A stretch of 64,000 nt of DNA, from the NCBI GenBank assembly GCA_964554795.1, contig CAZKQB010000012.1:1-64000 (forward strand), given 5' to 3'. Below, in pieces: positions 33,457-43,359 of the stretch. The position numbers and the translations under genes were made by a program. The notes below the pieces were generated by a model. The model did no database searches. It was given only the letters and a program-made list of their open reading frames with translations, and was not told where the DNA came from. Origin of the DNA: SFHK01 sp964554795 (GTDB lineage: Bacteria; Bacillota; Clostridia; Christensenellales; Aristaeellaceae). The stretch's first letter is position 1. The number at the start of each line of letters is the position of its first letter.

Positions 33457-34598
33457 TTCGGAACGTAGCGATTCTGGGTGCGACCGGCTCCATCGGCACG
33501 CAAACGCTAGACATCCTTGCGCGCTACCCCGACCGCTTCTCTGTCTGCTGTCTCTGCGCGCGTTCCGACGCCGACGGACTTTTTCGGCTGGCGCGAAGCT
33601 TCCACCCCCGCACCTGCGGGCTGGTCGTTGAGCCGAAGGAAATTCCTGCTGATTTGCGTGGAATTGAATGGTTCTTCGGCGAGGACTCCGCGTCCCGAGC
33701 ACTCGCAGCCTCCGACGCGGACGACGCGCTGTGCGCCGTGGTTGGCATTGCAGGCCTAGACGCCGTGCTGACAGCGCTGGACAGCTGTGAGCGCGTGCTG
33801 CTGGCAAACAAGGAGGCTCTGGTCACCGGCGGACATCTGGTAACGGAAAAGGCAAGGCGGCTGAACCGCGCGCTGCTGCCCGTAGACAGCGAGCACAGCG
33901 CCATTTATCAATGTCTGCAGGCAGCGCGCGGCAACGTGCCGTCTCGGCTGATTCTGACCTGCTCCGGCGGCGCGCTGCGCGAATTCCCGTGTAACCGGCT
34001 GGCTGACGCGACGGTGAGCGACGTTTTGAAGCATCCCACATGGCGCATGGGCAGCAAGATCACGGTGGACTGCGCTACGCTGATGAACAAGGGACTGGAG
34101 GTCATCGAGGCCTACCACCTGTTCGGTCTTCCGGAAGAGAAAATCGAGGTCGTCATTCACCCACAGAGCATCATACACTCCATGGTGGAGTTTGGGGATG
34201 GCGCGGTGCTGGCGCAACTGGGCGCGCCCGACATGCGCGTACCCATCGGCTACGCGCTGGGCGAGCCCGACCGGCTGCCCTTCGGCGGCGAACGACTGGA
34301 CTTCACGCGCATGGGCACGCTGACCTTCGCGTCTCCGGATACGCAGCGTTTTCCCTGCCTATCCTACGCCCGCGAAGCGCTGCGACTCGGCGGCAGTGCT
34401 CCGGTCGTGCTGAACGGTGCCAATGAAGAGGCCGTGGCTGCGTTCCTGCGGGGCGAGGCAAAATTCGGGCAAATTCCGCTCATTGTGCGGTATGTGCTCG
34501 ATCATGCGGAACAAAAAACCGTTTCGTGCGCCCAAGAGGTATACGAGGCGGATGCGCGCGCCCGTGCGCTCGCGCGCACATGTCTTACGCATTTGTAA
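33453..34598 (+). CDS. dxr: 1-deoxy-D-xylulose 5-phosphate reductoisomerase
   Basis: Second enzyme of the MEP isoprenoid pathway, converting DXP to MEP with NADPH. The 381 residues show the nucleotide-binding ILGATGSIGTQTLDIL, the metal and substrate site LPVDSEHSAIYQC, the flexible-loop region KHPTWRMG and the ATLMNKGLEVIEAYHLF motif. Coupled to uppS by a 4-base overlap and followed after 12 bases by rseP. With ispG downstream, the operon carries two MEP-pathway enzymes that feed uppS. Confidence 0.96.
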   Translation: MIRNVAILGATGSIGTQTLDILARYPDRFSVCCLCARSDADGLFRLARSFHPRTCGLVVEPKEIPADLRGIEWFFGEDSASRALAASDADDALCAVVGIAGLDAVLTALDSCERVLLANKEALVTGGHLVTEKARRLNRALLPVDSEHSAIYQCLQAARGNVPSRLILTCSGGALREFPCNRLADATVSDVLKHPTWRMGSKITVDCATLMNKGLEVIEAYHLFGLPEEKIEVVIHPQSIIHSMVEFGDGAVLAQLGAPDMRVPIGYALGEPDRLPFGGERLDFTRMGTLTFASPDTQRFPCLSYAREALRLGGSAPVVLNGANEEAVAAFLRGEAKFGQIPLIVRYVLDHAEQKTVSCAQEVYEADARARALARTCLTHL

Positions 34599-34610
34599 TC
34601 GGAGGCGTTC

Positions 34611-35714
34611 ATGATCAATCTGCTTTATATCCTGCTGGCACTGGTGCTGCTGGGCGTCATCGTCACCTTTCACGAGTTCGGGCACTATCTTATCGGCCGT
34701 GCCTGCGGCATCGGCGTCATCGAGTTCTCCGTGGGCATGGGGCCAAAGCTCTTCGGCTGGGAACGCAAGGGTACCAAATATTCGCTCCGGCTTTTGCCGC
34801 TGGGCGGCTATTGCAGCTTTGTCGGCGAGGACGAAAACTCAGCTGACCCGCGCGCAATGAACAATCAGCCCGTCTGGAAGCGTATTCTGACGGTGCTGGC
34901 CGGCCCTGCATTCAACCTGCTGCTGGCCGTGGTTGTCGCAACCGGCCTGATCGCGGGGGGCGTCATTGTGAATCCCTTTGAAATCGACAGCCAGCCGGTT
35001 CTGATGTCCGTCGTGGAAAGCTCTGCTGCGGCGGAGGCAGGACTTCTGCCCGGCGACACGATCACCTCGATTGACGGCGAGGCCATCTCCTGCGACGGCG
35101 ACGGTATGGAGCGCGCGCGGGAAATCATCGGCGCAACTCCTGCCGGAGAAACGCTTGTGCTGACCGTGAAACGCGGCGAGGAAACGTTTGAAGCAGCTCT
35201 TTCTCCCCGGTATTCCGAGGCAGATGGGCGCGCGCTGATCGGCGTCTCGTTCCAGTCGTTCTACCGCCCCTATGACCTGAACGTGTTCGAAGCAATTCCA
35301 GAGGCCTTCCGGCTGACCGGGCGCGTGGTCGTGGAAACGGTGAAATTTTTGAAGAACCTGCTGGTCGGCTTGTTTACCGGGCAGGGCGTACAGGACGGCG
35401 CGGTGCAGGGCGTGGTCGGCATCGTATCTACCGTATCGGACGACATGAAGGTCGGCTTCGGCATGACGTTTGTGGATGGCCTGTACTCAATTTTCTACTG
35501 GTTGATGATCATTTCGATGAATCTCGGCATCATGAATCTGCTTCCGCTGCCTGCGCTGGACGGCGGCCGGCTGGTCTTCCTGGTGATCGAGGGACTGCGG
35601 GGCAAGCCGCTTAACCGCGAACGCGAGGGGCTTGTGCATCTGATCGGCTTCGCACTTTTAATCATGCTTGCCATTTTTATCACCTATAAAGACATTGTTG
35701 CGCTTGTTCATTAA
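34611..35714 (+). CDS. rseP: Site-2 intramembrane metalloprotease RseP/RasP
   Basis: Membrane zinc protease that cleaves anti-sigma factors and remnant signal peptides within the bilayer. The 367 residues contain HEFGH (zinc ligands and catalytic Glu) in the first membrane segment, one PDZ domain (VVESSAAAEAGLLPGDTITSIDGE), and the second active-site element LPLPALDGGRLVF with the LDG aspartate near the C terminus. It occupies the usual position after dxr in Firmicutes operons (cdsA and proS, normally nearby, are absent). Confidence 0.95.
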   Translation: MINLLYILLALVLLGVIVTFHEFGHYLIGRACGIGVIEFSVGMGPKLFGWERKGTKYSLRLLPLGGYCSFVGEDENSADPRAMNNQPVWKRILTVLAGPAFNLLLAVVVATGLIAGGVIVNPFEIDSQPVLMSVVESSAAAEAGLLPGDTITSIDGEAISCDGDGMERAREIIGATPAGETLVLTVKRGEETFEAALSPRYSEADGRALIGVSFQSFYRPYDLNVFEAIPEAFRLTGRVVVETVKFLKNLLVGLFTGQGVQDGAVQGVVGIVSTVSDDMKVGFGMTFVDGLYSIFYWLMIISMNLGIMNLLPLPALDGGRLVFLVIEGLRGKPLNREREGLVHLIGFALLIMLAIFITYKDIVALVH

Positions 35715-35731
35715 AGAAAGAAGGATTGCAA

Positions 35732-36514
35732 ATGCTTACCGAGCATCTTCACGCGCACACGTGGCGCTGTCACCATGCCACCGGAACCGAGAGAGAATAC
35801 GTAGAGGAAGCCATCAAAAAGGGAATGAAGCGCTTTGGCTTTTCGGATCATGCGCCCTATGTCTTCGAAGGCGACTATTATTCCAGCTTCCGCATGACTC
35901 CCGAGCAGTTGGAGGACTACGTTCGAACCGTTCTTGACCTGCGCGATGAATACAAAGACGACATTGAACTGCACTTAGGGCTGGAGGCGGAGTATTATCC
36001 ACGCTTCTTCGAGAGCTTCCTGCGGCTGATTGAGCCGTATCCCATCGAATACCTGCTGATGGGACAGCATTTTCTGCACAACGAGATGGATTTGAAGCTG
36101 CACAGCACCATGACCACGGCCGACGAATCGATGCTTGCACTCTTAGTCGATCAAATCAGCGAGGGTCTGCGCACCGGCAAATTCGCTTACGTCGCACACC
36201 CGGATCTGATGAGATTTGTCGGGCCGGACGACGTGTATGAAAAGCATATGCGTAGGCTGTGCGAAAACGCGCGAGCAGAGGGCGTGCCGCTGGAAATCAA
36301 CCTGCTTGGCATTCGGACGCACCGCGCCTATCCGCGCGAGCGCTTCTGGAAGCTGGTTGGCGAGGTAGGCAACGACGTGGTGTTGGGCGGCGACTCGCAT
36401 GCAGTATGCGACGTGGTTGACAACGCATCCGAAGCCGTGGCTATGGACTGGGTTGAAAAATACCATCTGAACTGGCACCCGGCGTCGTGGGCGCTGAACA
36501 AAAAGAGGCTTTAA
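35732..36514 (+). CDS. PHP-domain phosphatase, histidinol-phosphatase (HisK/HisJ)-like
   Basis: Metal-dependent phosphoesterase of 260 residues. The first PHP motif is EHLHAHTWRCHH, with later ligands in GFSDHAPY, GLEAEYYP, VAHPDL and GGDSHAV. The family includes histidinol-phosphatase of histidine synthesis, but no his gene is near. It sits inside an isoprenoid/replication operon, so another phosphate ester is possible. The ATG at 35732 is favoured over the TTG two codons earlier by the position of AGAAGG. Confidence 0.84.
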   Translation: MLTEHLHAHTWRCHHATGTEREYVEEAIKKGMKRFGFSDHAPYVFEGDYYSSFRMTPEQLEDYVRTVLDLRDEYKDDIELHLGLEAEYYPRFFESFLRLIEPYPIEYLLMGQHFLHNEMDLKLHSTMTTADESMLALLVDQISEGLRTGKFAYVAHPDLMRFVGPDDVYEKHMRRLCENARAEGVPLEINLLGIRTHRAYPRERFWKLVGEVGNDVVLGGDSHAVCDVVDNASEAVAMDWVEKYHLNWHPASWALNKKRL

Positions 36515-36525
36515 GGAGCGCAGAC

Positions 36526-37569
36526 ATGACGAAGCAGGTAAGGGTTGGCGGTGTTGCCATCGGCGGCGGCGCGCGCGTGACGATTCAGAGCATGACCAAT
36601 ACCGACACGCGCAACGTTTCGGCTACGCTCCGGCAGATTCGCGCGCTGGCAGAAGCGGGCTGCGACCTCGTGCGCGTAAGCGTGTACGACGAGGCCTGTG
36701 CCCGCGCCGTGCGCGAGCTGGTGGATGGAAGCCCCGTTCCGCTGGTGGCAGACATCCATTTCGATCACCGGCTCGCAATTCTATCCCTTGAAAACGGAAT
36801 TCATAAGCTGCGCATCAATCCCGGCAACATCGGCGGCGAGTCGAACGTCAAAGAGCTGGCAGACGCGCTGAAGGCGCGCCGCGTACCGGTTCGCATCGGC
36901 GTAAACAGCGGCTCAGTGGAAAAGGATATTCTGCGCAAATATGGCGGTCCCACACCGCAGGGTATGGTGGAAAGCGCGCTGGGGCATGCGCGGCTACTGG
37001 AAAAATACGGCTTTGACGAGCTCGTGCTGTCAATTAAGGCATCGAACGCACGGGCGACGGTGGAAGCGAACCGGCTGGCCTCGAAAGCCTGCGAATATCC
37101 GCTGCACATCGGCGTGACTGAAGCCGGGTCTCCTGGCATGGGCACGCTCAAATCCGCCGTAGGCATCGGCGCGTTGCTGATGGACGGCATCGGCGACACA
37201 GTGCGTGTATCCCTGTCCGGCGACCCTGTAAACGAGGTATATGCCGCGAAGGAAATTCTGAAGGCCGCCGGCGTTCGAAACGAGGGCGTTGACATTATCT
37301 CCTGCCCTACCTGCGGACGGACACAGATTCCCGTGGCAGAAATCGCCGAAAAAGTTCGTCTGGCCACACTGAATCTTCGCATTCCGCTAAAGGTTGCAGT
37401 GATGGGCTGTATTGTGAACGGCCCGGGCGAAGCGCGCGAGGCCGACATTGGCATTGCCGGCGGCAAGGACGGCGGCGCATTGTTTGTAAAAGGCGAGAAA
37501 ACACGTGCTGTGCGCGGCGATCTGGCCGAAATTCTGATTCACGAAATCAACGAAAGGTACGGAAAATAA
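36526..37569 (+). CDS. ispG: 4-hydroxy-3-methylbut-2-enyl diphosphate synthase (flavodoxin/ferredoxin)
   Basis: Seventh step of the MEP pathway: reductive conversion of methylerythritol cyclodiphosphate to HMBPP at a [4Fe-4S] cluster. Cluster ligands are visible as SCPTCGRT and GCIVNGPGEA (three Cys and one Glu). The N terminus has VTIQSMTNTDTRNV and the barrel has RINPGNIG. The start at 36526 (347 aa) has AAGGAG upstream; the frame runs further upstream into the preceding gene. Its stop is immediately followed by the polC ATG, with no gap. Confidence 0.96.
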   Translation: MTKQVRVGGVAIGGGARVTIQSMTNTDTRNVSATLRQIRALAEAGCDLVRVSVYDEACARAVRELVDGSPVPLVADIHFDHRLAILSLENGIHKLRINPGNIGGESNVKELADALKARRVPVRIGVNSGSVEKDILRKYGGPTPQGMVESALGHARLLEKYGFDELVLSIKASNARATVEANRLASKACEYPLHIGVTEAGSPGMGTLKSAVGIGALLMDGIGDTVRVSLSGDPVNEVYAAKEILKAAGVRNEGVDIISCPTCGRTQIPVAEIAEKVRLATLNLRIPLKVAVMGCIVNGPGEAREADIGIAGGKDGGALFVKGEKTRAVRGDLAEILIHEINERYGK

Positions 37570-40500
37570 ATGAGCGAAGCCTGGACGCAGCTTTTGCGCG
37601 ACATAGACAACGGTCTGACTCGCGCCATCGATTTGGAACGCGTAACGATTTCCCGCTCTACCGGGAACATGCACGCGTATTTCACCTCGTCCAGGCTACT
37701 CACGTCCCGCGAGCGCAGAATTGTGGAAAAGGCCATGAAAGCCGGCTTTCCAAAGGCGGAGCTTACGCTGAGCGTGCGCTACCCGTCTCTGCGCGAAAAG
37801 GCGCTGGCTGACATAAACGCCTACAAGGGCGCGGTAATCGAGCTGGTAACGGCAGAAAGCCCCGCCTCCATGCCCTATCTCACCTGGTCAGACGGCGTAT
37901 GGAAGTTTGACGGCGAACAGCTGACCGTCAACGTGAACGCGAAGGAGGGCGCGGAATTTCTGCGCATTCGCGGCGTCGATCTGATGATTGCGCGTTTTCT
38001 GAAGGAGCTTTTCGACATTGAAACGCGCGTTACCATCGCCGTAACAGGCAGCGAGGCCGAGCGTATTCGCCGCATTTCCGAAAAGCGACGCGAGGAGGAA
38101 GCACTCATGGCGCGCGCAACGCGGGAAATGTCCAACCAGCACGAGGTTGAAGAGCCCGCGCCGAGTCTGGCCGTGCGCGGACAGCCGTTTACAGACCCGA
38201 TCATCTCTATGAGCGAGCTGACGGAGGATGCCGGGCGAGTTGCGCTGATGGGCGAAGTGGTCAAGGTGGAAATGAAGGACACCCGGAACACCGAAAGCAA
38301 AATTCTGCTTTTCACGCTCACAGACTATGACGGCAGCGTGGAATGCAAAGCGTTCCTGTCGCCCAAGCGCGGAAAAAGCGGCGTATCGCTGGAAAAGCAG
38401 ATCGAGGGTGCAAAGGAATACGTCAAGGAGGGCAAGTGGCTTAAGATTCGCGGCGTATACAAATACGATGACTTCAGCCGAAAGTTCATGCTCATTGCCG
38501 ACGATATCCTGCCGGCCGCCAAGCCCATTCGCCGCGACCACGCAAAGGAAAAGCGCGTGGAGCTGCACCTGCACACCCAGATGAGCGCCATGGATGCGTG
38601 CGCCTCCCCCACCGATCTCATCAAGCAGGCAGCCGAATGGGGGCACCCTGCCATTGCAATCACCGATCACGGCGTGGTGCAGGCATTCCCGGAAGCGTTC
38701 TCCGCTGCCAAGAAGGCGGGAATCAAGCTGATTCCCGGCTGCGAGGGCTATCTGATCGACGACTTCCCGGAGATCGTACAAAAGGCCGACGGCCGCAGAC
38801 TGAGCGAAACGAAGTTCGTAGTTGTGGACGTAGAGACGACGGGGCTGAATACCGCTGAGGACAAGATCACCGAAATCGGCGCGGTTCGCATCGAAAACGG
38901 CGAAGAGGTAGACAGGTTCTCGAAGTTGATCGACCCAGAGCGCGTCATTCCCGAAAAGGTGACGGAGCTGACCGGCATTACCGCCGCCATGCTGCGCGGG
39001 CAGCCGACGATCGAGCAGGTCATCGGCGATTTCGCGCGGTTCTGCGAGGGCTGCGTACTCGTTGCGCACAACGCGTCGTTTGACATGTCGTTCTTCCGGC
39101 GCGCGTTCCGCGACGCAAATCTTCCCTTTGATTATCCGATCCTGGATACGCTGGCACTCACGCGCAACTTCTACAAGGGACAGAAAAGCCACAAGCTGGG
39201 CGCGCTGTGCAAATTTTTGGGCATTTCGCTGACAAACGCACACCGTGCCGTGCATGATGCGCGCGCCACCGGCGAGGTGCTAGTAAAAACCCTGAACGCA
39301 ATGCGCGAAACCAAGCCGCTGGAACGGCTTGAGCAGCTGAACGGCTGGTTCGAGACGGATGCAGGCGGTGAAAGCCGGCACATCATCCTGCTGGCCACGT
39401 CGCGCGACGGCATGACAAACCTGAACCGCATGATTTCCGACGCGCATCTGAAGTATTTCCATCGCACGCCGCGCATGCCGCGCGGTCTCATTCAGAAGTG
39501 GCGCAAGGATATTATCGTAGGCAGTGCCTGCGAGGCGGGCGAGCTGTACCGCGCCATCGTAGCCGGAAAGAGCGAAGCGGAGATCGAAAAAATCGCCGCA
39601 TTTTACGATTATCTCGAAATTCAGCCGCTTGGCAACAACGAATTCATGGTGCGCGAGGGCATCGTGAAGGACGAGGAAGTGCTGAAGGACATCAACCGGT
39701 TCATCGTCCGTCTGGGTAAAAAGCTGGGTAAGCCCGTCGTCGCGACCGGAGACGTGCACTTTAAGGAGCCGAAGGACGCCATTTACCGCGCCATTTTGAT
39801 GGACACCAAGGGCTTTGAGGACTGTGACCATCAGCCGCCGCTTTACTTCCGCACCACCGATGAAATGTTGAAGGAATTCGCCTATTTGGGCGAAGAGGAT
39901 GCATACGACGTGGTTGTTAGAGCGCCGAACGAAATCGCTGCCCGCGTCGAGCACATTCCCGACCTGTTCATGAAGGCACCCGACGGCGGCGACACGTTTC
40001 AGCCGTTTTGGGAAGATGCGGAGCAGAATCTGCGCGAGCTGTGCGACAACCGCGCGCATGAGATCTTTGGCAACGAAATTCCGGAGATCGTGCGCGCCCG
40101 GCTGGACAAGGAGCTGGGATCCATTTGCGGCTACGGCTTCTCGACGCTGTACATGATCGCCGTTAAGCTGGTCAAAAAATCGCTTTCGGACGGCTACATC
40201 GTCGGCTCGCGCGGTTCGGTCGGCTCGTCGTTTGTGGCGAAGATGGCCGGCATTACCGAGGTAGACGCGCTGCCGCCCTATTACGTGTGTCCCAAATGCA
40301 AGCACTACGAGTTCGATGTGCCCAAGCAGTACACCTGCGGACTCGACCTTCCGCCCAAGGACTGCCCCGTGTGCGGCGCGCGCATGGATAAGGACGGCTT
40401 CAACATCCCCTTCGAGGTCTTCCTGGGTTTCAAGGGAGATAAGGTTCCGGATATCGACCTGAACTTCTCCGGCGTATATCAGCCTCGCGCCCACAACTAT

Positions 40501-41913
40501 GTGAAGGAGCTATTCGGCGCAGAAAACGTGTTCCGTGCGGGGACAATGGGTACGGTTGCAGAGAAGACGGCGTTTGGCTACGTGCTGAAATATGCAGAGA
40601 AGCGCGGGTTAAACTATTCCAACGCCGAAAAGGAGCGTCTGGCCAAGGGAATCACCGGCGTTAAGCGCACCACCGGCCAGCACCCGGCCGGCATGGTCGT
40701 TTTGCCGAAGAACTATGAGATTTACCAGTTCACGGCCATTCAGCATCCTGCGGACGACGTAAACAGCGAAACCGTTACCACGCACTACGACTTTACGTCA
40801 ATGCACGACGTGCTCGTAAAGCTGGATATTCTGGGACACGATGATCCCACGATGCTGCGCAATCTTCAGGATCTTACCGGCATTAAGCCGCAGGCCGTGC
40901 CATTGAACGACGCGGAGGTATTCGCAAACATCCTCTCGCTGTTCTCAAGCCCCAAGGCGTTGGGCCTGACTGAAGAACAGCTGGGCGTATCCACCGGTAC
41001 GCTGGGCGTGCCTGAATTCGGCACAAGGTTCGTGCGCGGCATGCTCACTGAAACCAAGCCCACCACAATGGAGGAGCTGATTCGAATTTCCGGTCTTTCC
41101 CACGGCACAGCCGTGTGGCTGGGCAATATTCAGGACATCCTGAAGGCCGGGCAAACCGACCTGAAGCACGCCATCTGTACGCGCGACGATATCATGAACC
41201 AGCTGATGGACTATGGTGTTCCGCCAAAAATGGCGTTTACCATCATGGAATTCGTGCGCAAGGGCAAGGCCGCAGCCGGTAAGGGCGGTGACCTGAAGCC
41301 TGAAATGCTGGAGGCCATGCAGGCAGCGAATGTGCCTGACTGGTTTATCGGTGCATGCCGCAAAATCGAGTACATGTTCCCGAAGGCGCATGCGGTTGCG
41401 TATGTCACGATGGCGCTGCGCATCGCGTATTTCAAGATATACTATCCGGGCGCGTACTATGCCTGCTTCCTGTGGCGCAATGCCGAGGATTTCAACGGCG
41501 CCACGATGGTCTGCGGCGAGAACCAGATTCGCGGCCGAATGGCGGAAATTGACGGCATGGAGAAGGATGAAAAGGAAAAAAGCGAGGGAGAATACTCGCT
41601 GCTTGAAACGCTGCTGGAAATGAATCTGCGCGGCATTTCCCTCCTGCCGGTCGATCTGTACAAAAGCGACGCGGAAAAATTCCTACTGGTAGACGACACG
41701 CACATTCTTCCGCCGCTGTCATCTCTGCCCGGACTGGGGCTGAGTGCGGCGATCAATCTGGTGAACGTGCGCGAGGGCGGGCCGTTTATTTCCCGCGAAG
41801 ACATGATTCGCCGAAAAGTGGGAAAGTCCGTTGTGGATACGCTGGCAGCGGCGGGATGCATCAACGACATCCCCGAAAGCAGTCAGGTAAGCCTTTTCGA
41901 GCTTTGCATGTGA
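37570..41913 (+). CDS. polC: DNA polymerase III alpha subunit, PolC (Gram-positive type)
   Basis: Replicative polymerase of low-GC Gram-positive bacteria, 1447 residues and apparently intact. Order of domains: N-terminal region and OB fold (about 1-320), PHP domain starting VELHLHTQMSAMDA near residue 330, and an inserted 3'-5' exonuclease (VVVDVETTGLNT near 417, later HNASFDMSFF and HRAVHDA). The PHP domain then resumes, followed by the polymerase (GSRGSVGSSFVA; catalytic PDIDLNFSG near 960) and a C-terminal region. A zinc module lies between (CPKCKHYEF, CPVCGARM). Last essential gene of the operon. Its identity is the strongest single indicator of a Firmicutes host. Confidence 0.98.
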   Translation: MSEAWTQLLRDIDNGLTRAIDLERVTISRSTGNMHAYFTSSRLLTSRERRIVEKAMKAGFPKAELTLSVRYPSLREKALADINAYKGAVIELVTAESPASMPYLTWSDGVWKFDGEQLTVNVNAKEGAEFLRIRGVDLMIARFLKELFDIETRVTIAVTGSEAERIRRISEKRREEEALMARATREMSNQHEVEEPAPSLAVRGQPFTDPIISMSELTEDAGRVALMGEVVKVEMKDTRNTESKILLFTLTDYDGSVECKAFLSPKRGKSGVSLEKQIEGAKEYVKEGKWLKIRGVYKYDDFSRKFMLIADDILPAAKPIRRDHAKEKRVELHLHTQMSAMDACASPTDLIKQAAEWGHPAIAITDHGVVQAFPEAFSAAKKAGIKLIPGCEGYLIDDFPEIVQKADGRRLSETKFVVVDVETTGLNTAEDKITEIGAVRIENGEEVDRFSKLIDPERVIPEKVTELTGITAAMLRGQPTIEQVIGDFARFCEGCVLVAHNASFDMSFFRRAFRDANLPFDYPILDTLALTRNFYKGQKSHKLGALCKFLGISLTNAHRAVHDARATGEVLVKTLNAMRETKPLERLEQLNGWFETDAGGESRHIILLATSRDGMTNLNRMISDAHLKYFHRTPRMPRGLIQKWRKDIIVGSACEAGELYRAIVAGKSEAEIEKIAAFYDYLEIQPLGNNEFMVREGIVKDEEVLKDINRFIVRLGKKLGKPVVATGDVHFKEPKDAIYRAILMDTKGFEDCDHQPPLYFRTTDEMLKEFAYLGEEDAYDVVVRAPNEIAARVEHIPDLFMKAPDGGDTFQPFWEDAEQNLRELCDNRAHEIFGNEIPEIVRARLDKELGSICGYGFSTLYMIAVKLVKKSLSDGYIVGSRGSVGSSFVAKMAGITEVDALPPYYVCPKCKHYEFDVPKQYTCGLDLPPKDCPVCGARMDKDGFNIPFEVFLGFKGDKVPDIDLNFSGVYQPRAHNYVKELFGAENVFRAGTMGTVAEKTAFGYVLKYAEKRGLNYSNAEKERLAKGITGVKRTTGQHPAGMVVLPKNYEIYQFTAIQHPADDVNSETVTTHYDFTSMHDVLVKLDILGHDDPTMLRNLQDLTGIKPQAVPLNDAEVFANILSLFSSPKALGLTEEQLGVSTGTLGVPEFGTRFVRGMLTETKPTTMEELIRISGLSHGTAVWLGNIQDILKAGQTDLKHAICTRDDIMNQLMDYGVPPKMAFTIMEFVRKGKAAAGKGGDLKPEMLEAMQAANVPDWFIGACRKIEYMFPKAHAVAYVTMALRIAYFKIYYPGAYYACFLWRNAEDFNGATMVCGENQIRGRMAEIDGMEKDEKEKSEGEYSLLETLLEMNLRGISLLPVDLYKSDAEKFLLVDDTHILPPLSSLPGLGLSAAINLVNVREGGPFISREDMIRRKVGKSVVDTLAAAGCINDIPESSQVSLFELCM

Positions 41914-41923
41914 GGTGAGACGG

Positions 41924-43216
41924 ATGAAAAAGCTGACGTGCGTGCTTGCAGTTCTTCTGCTTGCAAGCCTGTGTTGTGCTTCGGCGCTCGCCGCCATTCC
42001 GGTGAACGCAAACGTCGCAGCGCTGATTGGCGAGGACGGCTCGGTGATTATCGAACCCGGCAAATACGAGCAGTTCATTGACTTTGGCATGCCCGGCCTG
42101 TTTGCCGCGCAGTCGCCGGACGGCGGATTCATAATCGTGGATGAAACCGGCGCGCTTCGGAGCGACGCTTCCTACGATTATCTGGAAAACGTGAACAACG
42201 CAATTCTCTATGCCCGCGGCGAAAAGTATGGCGTGCTGGACGCAGAGCTGAACGAGCTTGTTCCCTGCGAATACACGTGGCTTGTGTCCAACGGCGAGGG
42301 CGGCTTCCTGGCGCTGCGCACCGACGTCTGGGACGACAGTCCCGATGGCGTGTACCTGATCGACGCAAGCGGCTATGTATCCCCCACCGGCGTAAAGGTC
42401 GCTTCAATCCTGTGGCCATTCTCAGGCGGTATGTCACAGGCGCTGTCCATTGACAATGGCCGCTACGGCTATCTGAATGCCGACGGGCAATGGCAGCTTC
42501 AGCCCCAGTACGCCTACGCCGACCAATTCAAAAATGGGCTGGCCGTAGCCACGCTGGACAGCGGCAGCGGCATGATCGACACGCGCGGCAACTGGCGCAT
42601 CATGCCAAAGTACGATTTCATTGACCGGCCTGCAGAGCCAGATGGCCTGATCGTCGCCGTGAAGTACAACGAGCTGATCGACGTGTTCCGCGCCAGCGAC
42701 CAGTCGTATCTGTACACGCTAACGTGTGACACGGAGGGTGCTTACACGGCGCTGAGCGGAAAAATCCTGCTTGTGTTCTCTGCAGACAGCGTGCGCGCCG
42801 TAAACGATACTGGGAAAACCATCGTCGAGGTGCCCGCCAGCGGCTCCATTGTGTCGGCAAGCGATAATCGCCTGTTCGTTTACCCGGATGAATGGGGTGT
42901 AAAGAGCGCGTACCTGGCCGACGTTGACGGAAAACCGGTATCCGAGACGTATCAGGATTTCGGTCTGTTCGCCACGGTGGACGGCAGAGAGTATTTCACC
43001 GTGAACGCATTCGATACTGAGCAAACGGATGACGGCATGATTTGGCTCAGCGACACCATGCGCTGTGGCCTGATCGACGAGGACGGCCACGAGATTCTTC
43101 CTATAGTTTACACCGAGCTTTCGTCTCCCTCGCCGGGTTATATTCAGGCACGCGACGAGGCAGGCGTTCATTTGCTCCAAATGGACGGCACGGAAATCTG
43201 GTCGTATACGGAATAG
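41924..43216 (+). CDS. Secreted WG-repeat protein
   Basis: Exported protein of 430 residues. A signal peptide (KKLTCVLAVLLLASLCCASALA, residues 2-23) is followed by degenerate WG-type beta repeats, such as YGYLNADGQWQLQPQYAYADQFKNGLAVATL, SGMIDTRGNWRIMPKYDFI and CGLIDEDGHEILPIVYTEL. Function is unknown; WG repeats are thought to form ligand-binding beta structures. Cysteines within the signal could make it a lipoprotein, but no clean lipobox is seen. The start at 41924 has GAGGTGAG upstream. It lies 10 bases after polC and ends the operon at a strong terminator. Confidence 0.85.
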   Translation: MKKLTCVLAVLLLASLCCASALAAIPVNANVAALIGEDGSVIIEPGKYEQFIDFGMPGLFAAQSPDGGFIIVDETGALRSDASYDYLENVNNAILYARGEKYGVLDAELNELVPCEYTWLVSNGEGGFLALRTDVWDDSPDGVYLIDASGYVSPTGVKVASILWPFSGGMSQALSIDNGRYGYLNADGQWQLQPQYAYADQFKNGLAVATLDSGSGMIDTRGNWRIMPKYDFIDRPAEPDGLIVAVKYNELIDVFRASDQSYLYTLTCDTEGAYTALSGKILLVFSADSVRAVNDTGKTIVEVPASGSIVSASDNRLFVYPDEWGVKSAYLADVDGKPVSETYQDFGLFATVDGREYFTVNAFDTEQTDDGMIWLSDTMRCGLIDEDGHEILPIVYTELSSPSPGYIQARDEAGVHLLQMDGTEIWSYTE

Positions 43217-43228
43217 GCTCAAAAGCAG

Positions 43229-43276
43229 CGCCCGCTCCGCGCGTAATTCGTTTGCGCGCGGAGCGGGCGTTTTTTT
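43229..43276 (+). terminator. Terminator of the frr-polC operon
   Basis: A perfect 15-bp GC-rich inverted repeat (43229-43243 and 43255-43269) with an 11-base loop and a run of seven T directly after it, 12 bases past the WG-repeat gene. Confidence 0.95.
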
Positions 43277-43359
43277 CTTCAGACAAGCCCGAGCATACCG
43301 GATACAAATAAAGAAATCCAGCGATCGACATGCTTCGGGCTGTGGAAGAGACACTGTCT

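Noticed and set aside
37888..39255. 455-residue open frame antisense to polC
   Set aside because: It lies opposite a highly conserved essential gene; long antisense frames are expected in GC-rich coding DNA with this codon bias, and the translation has no recognisable motif.
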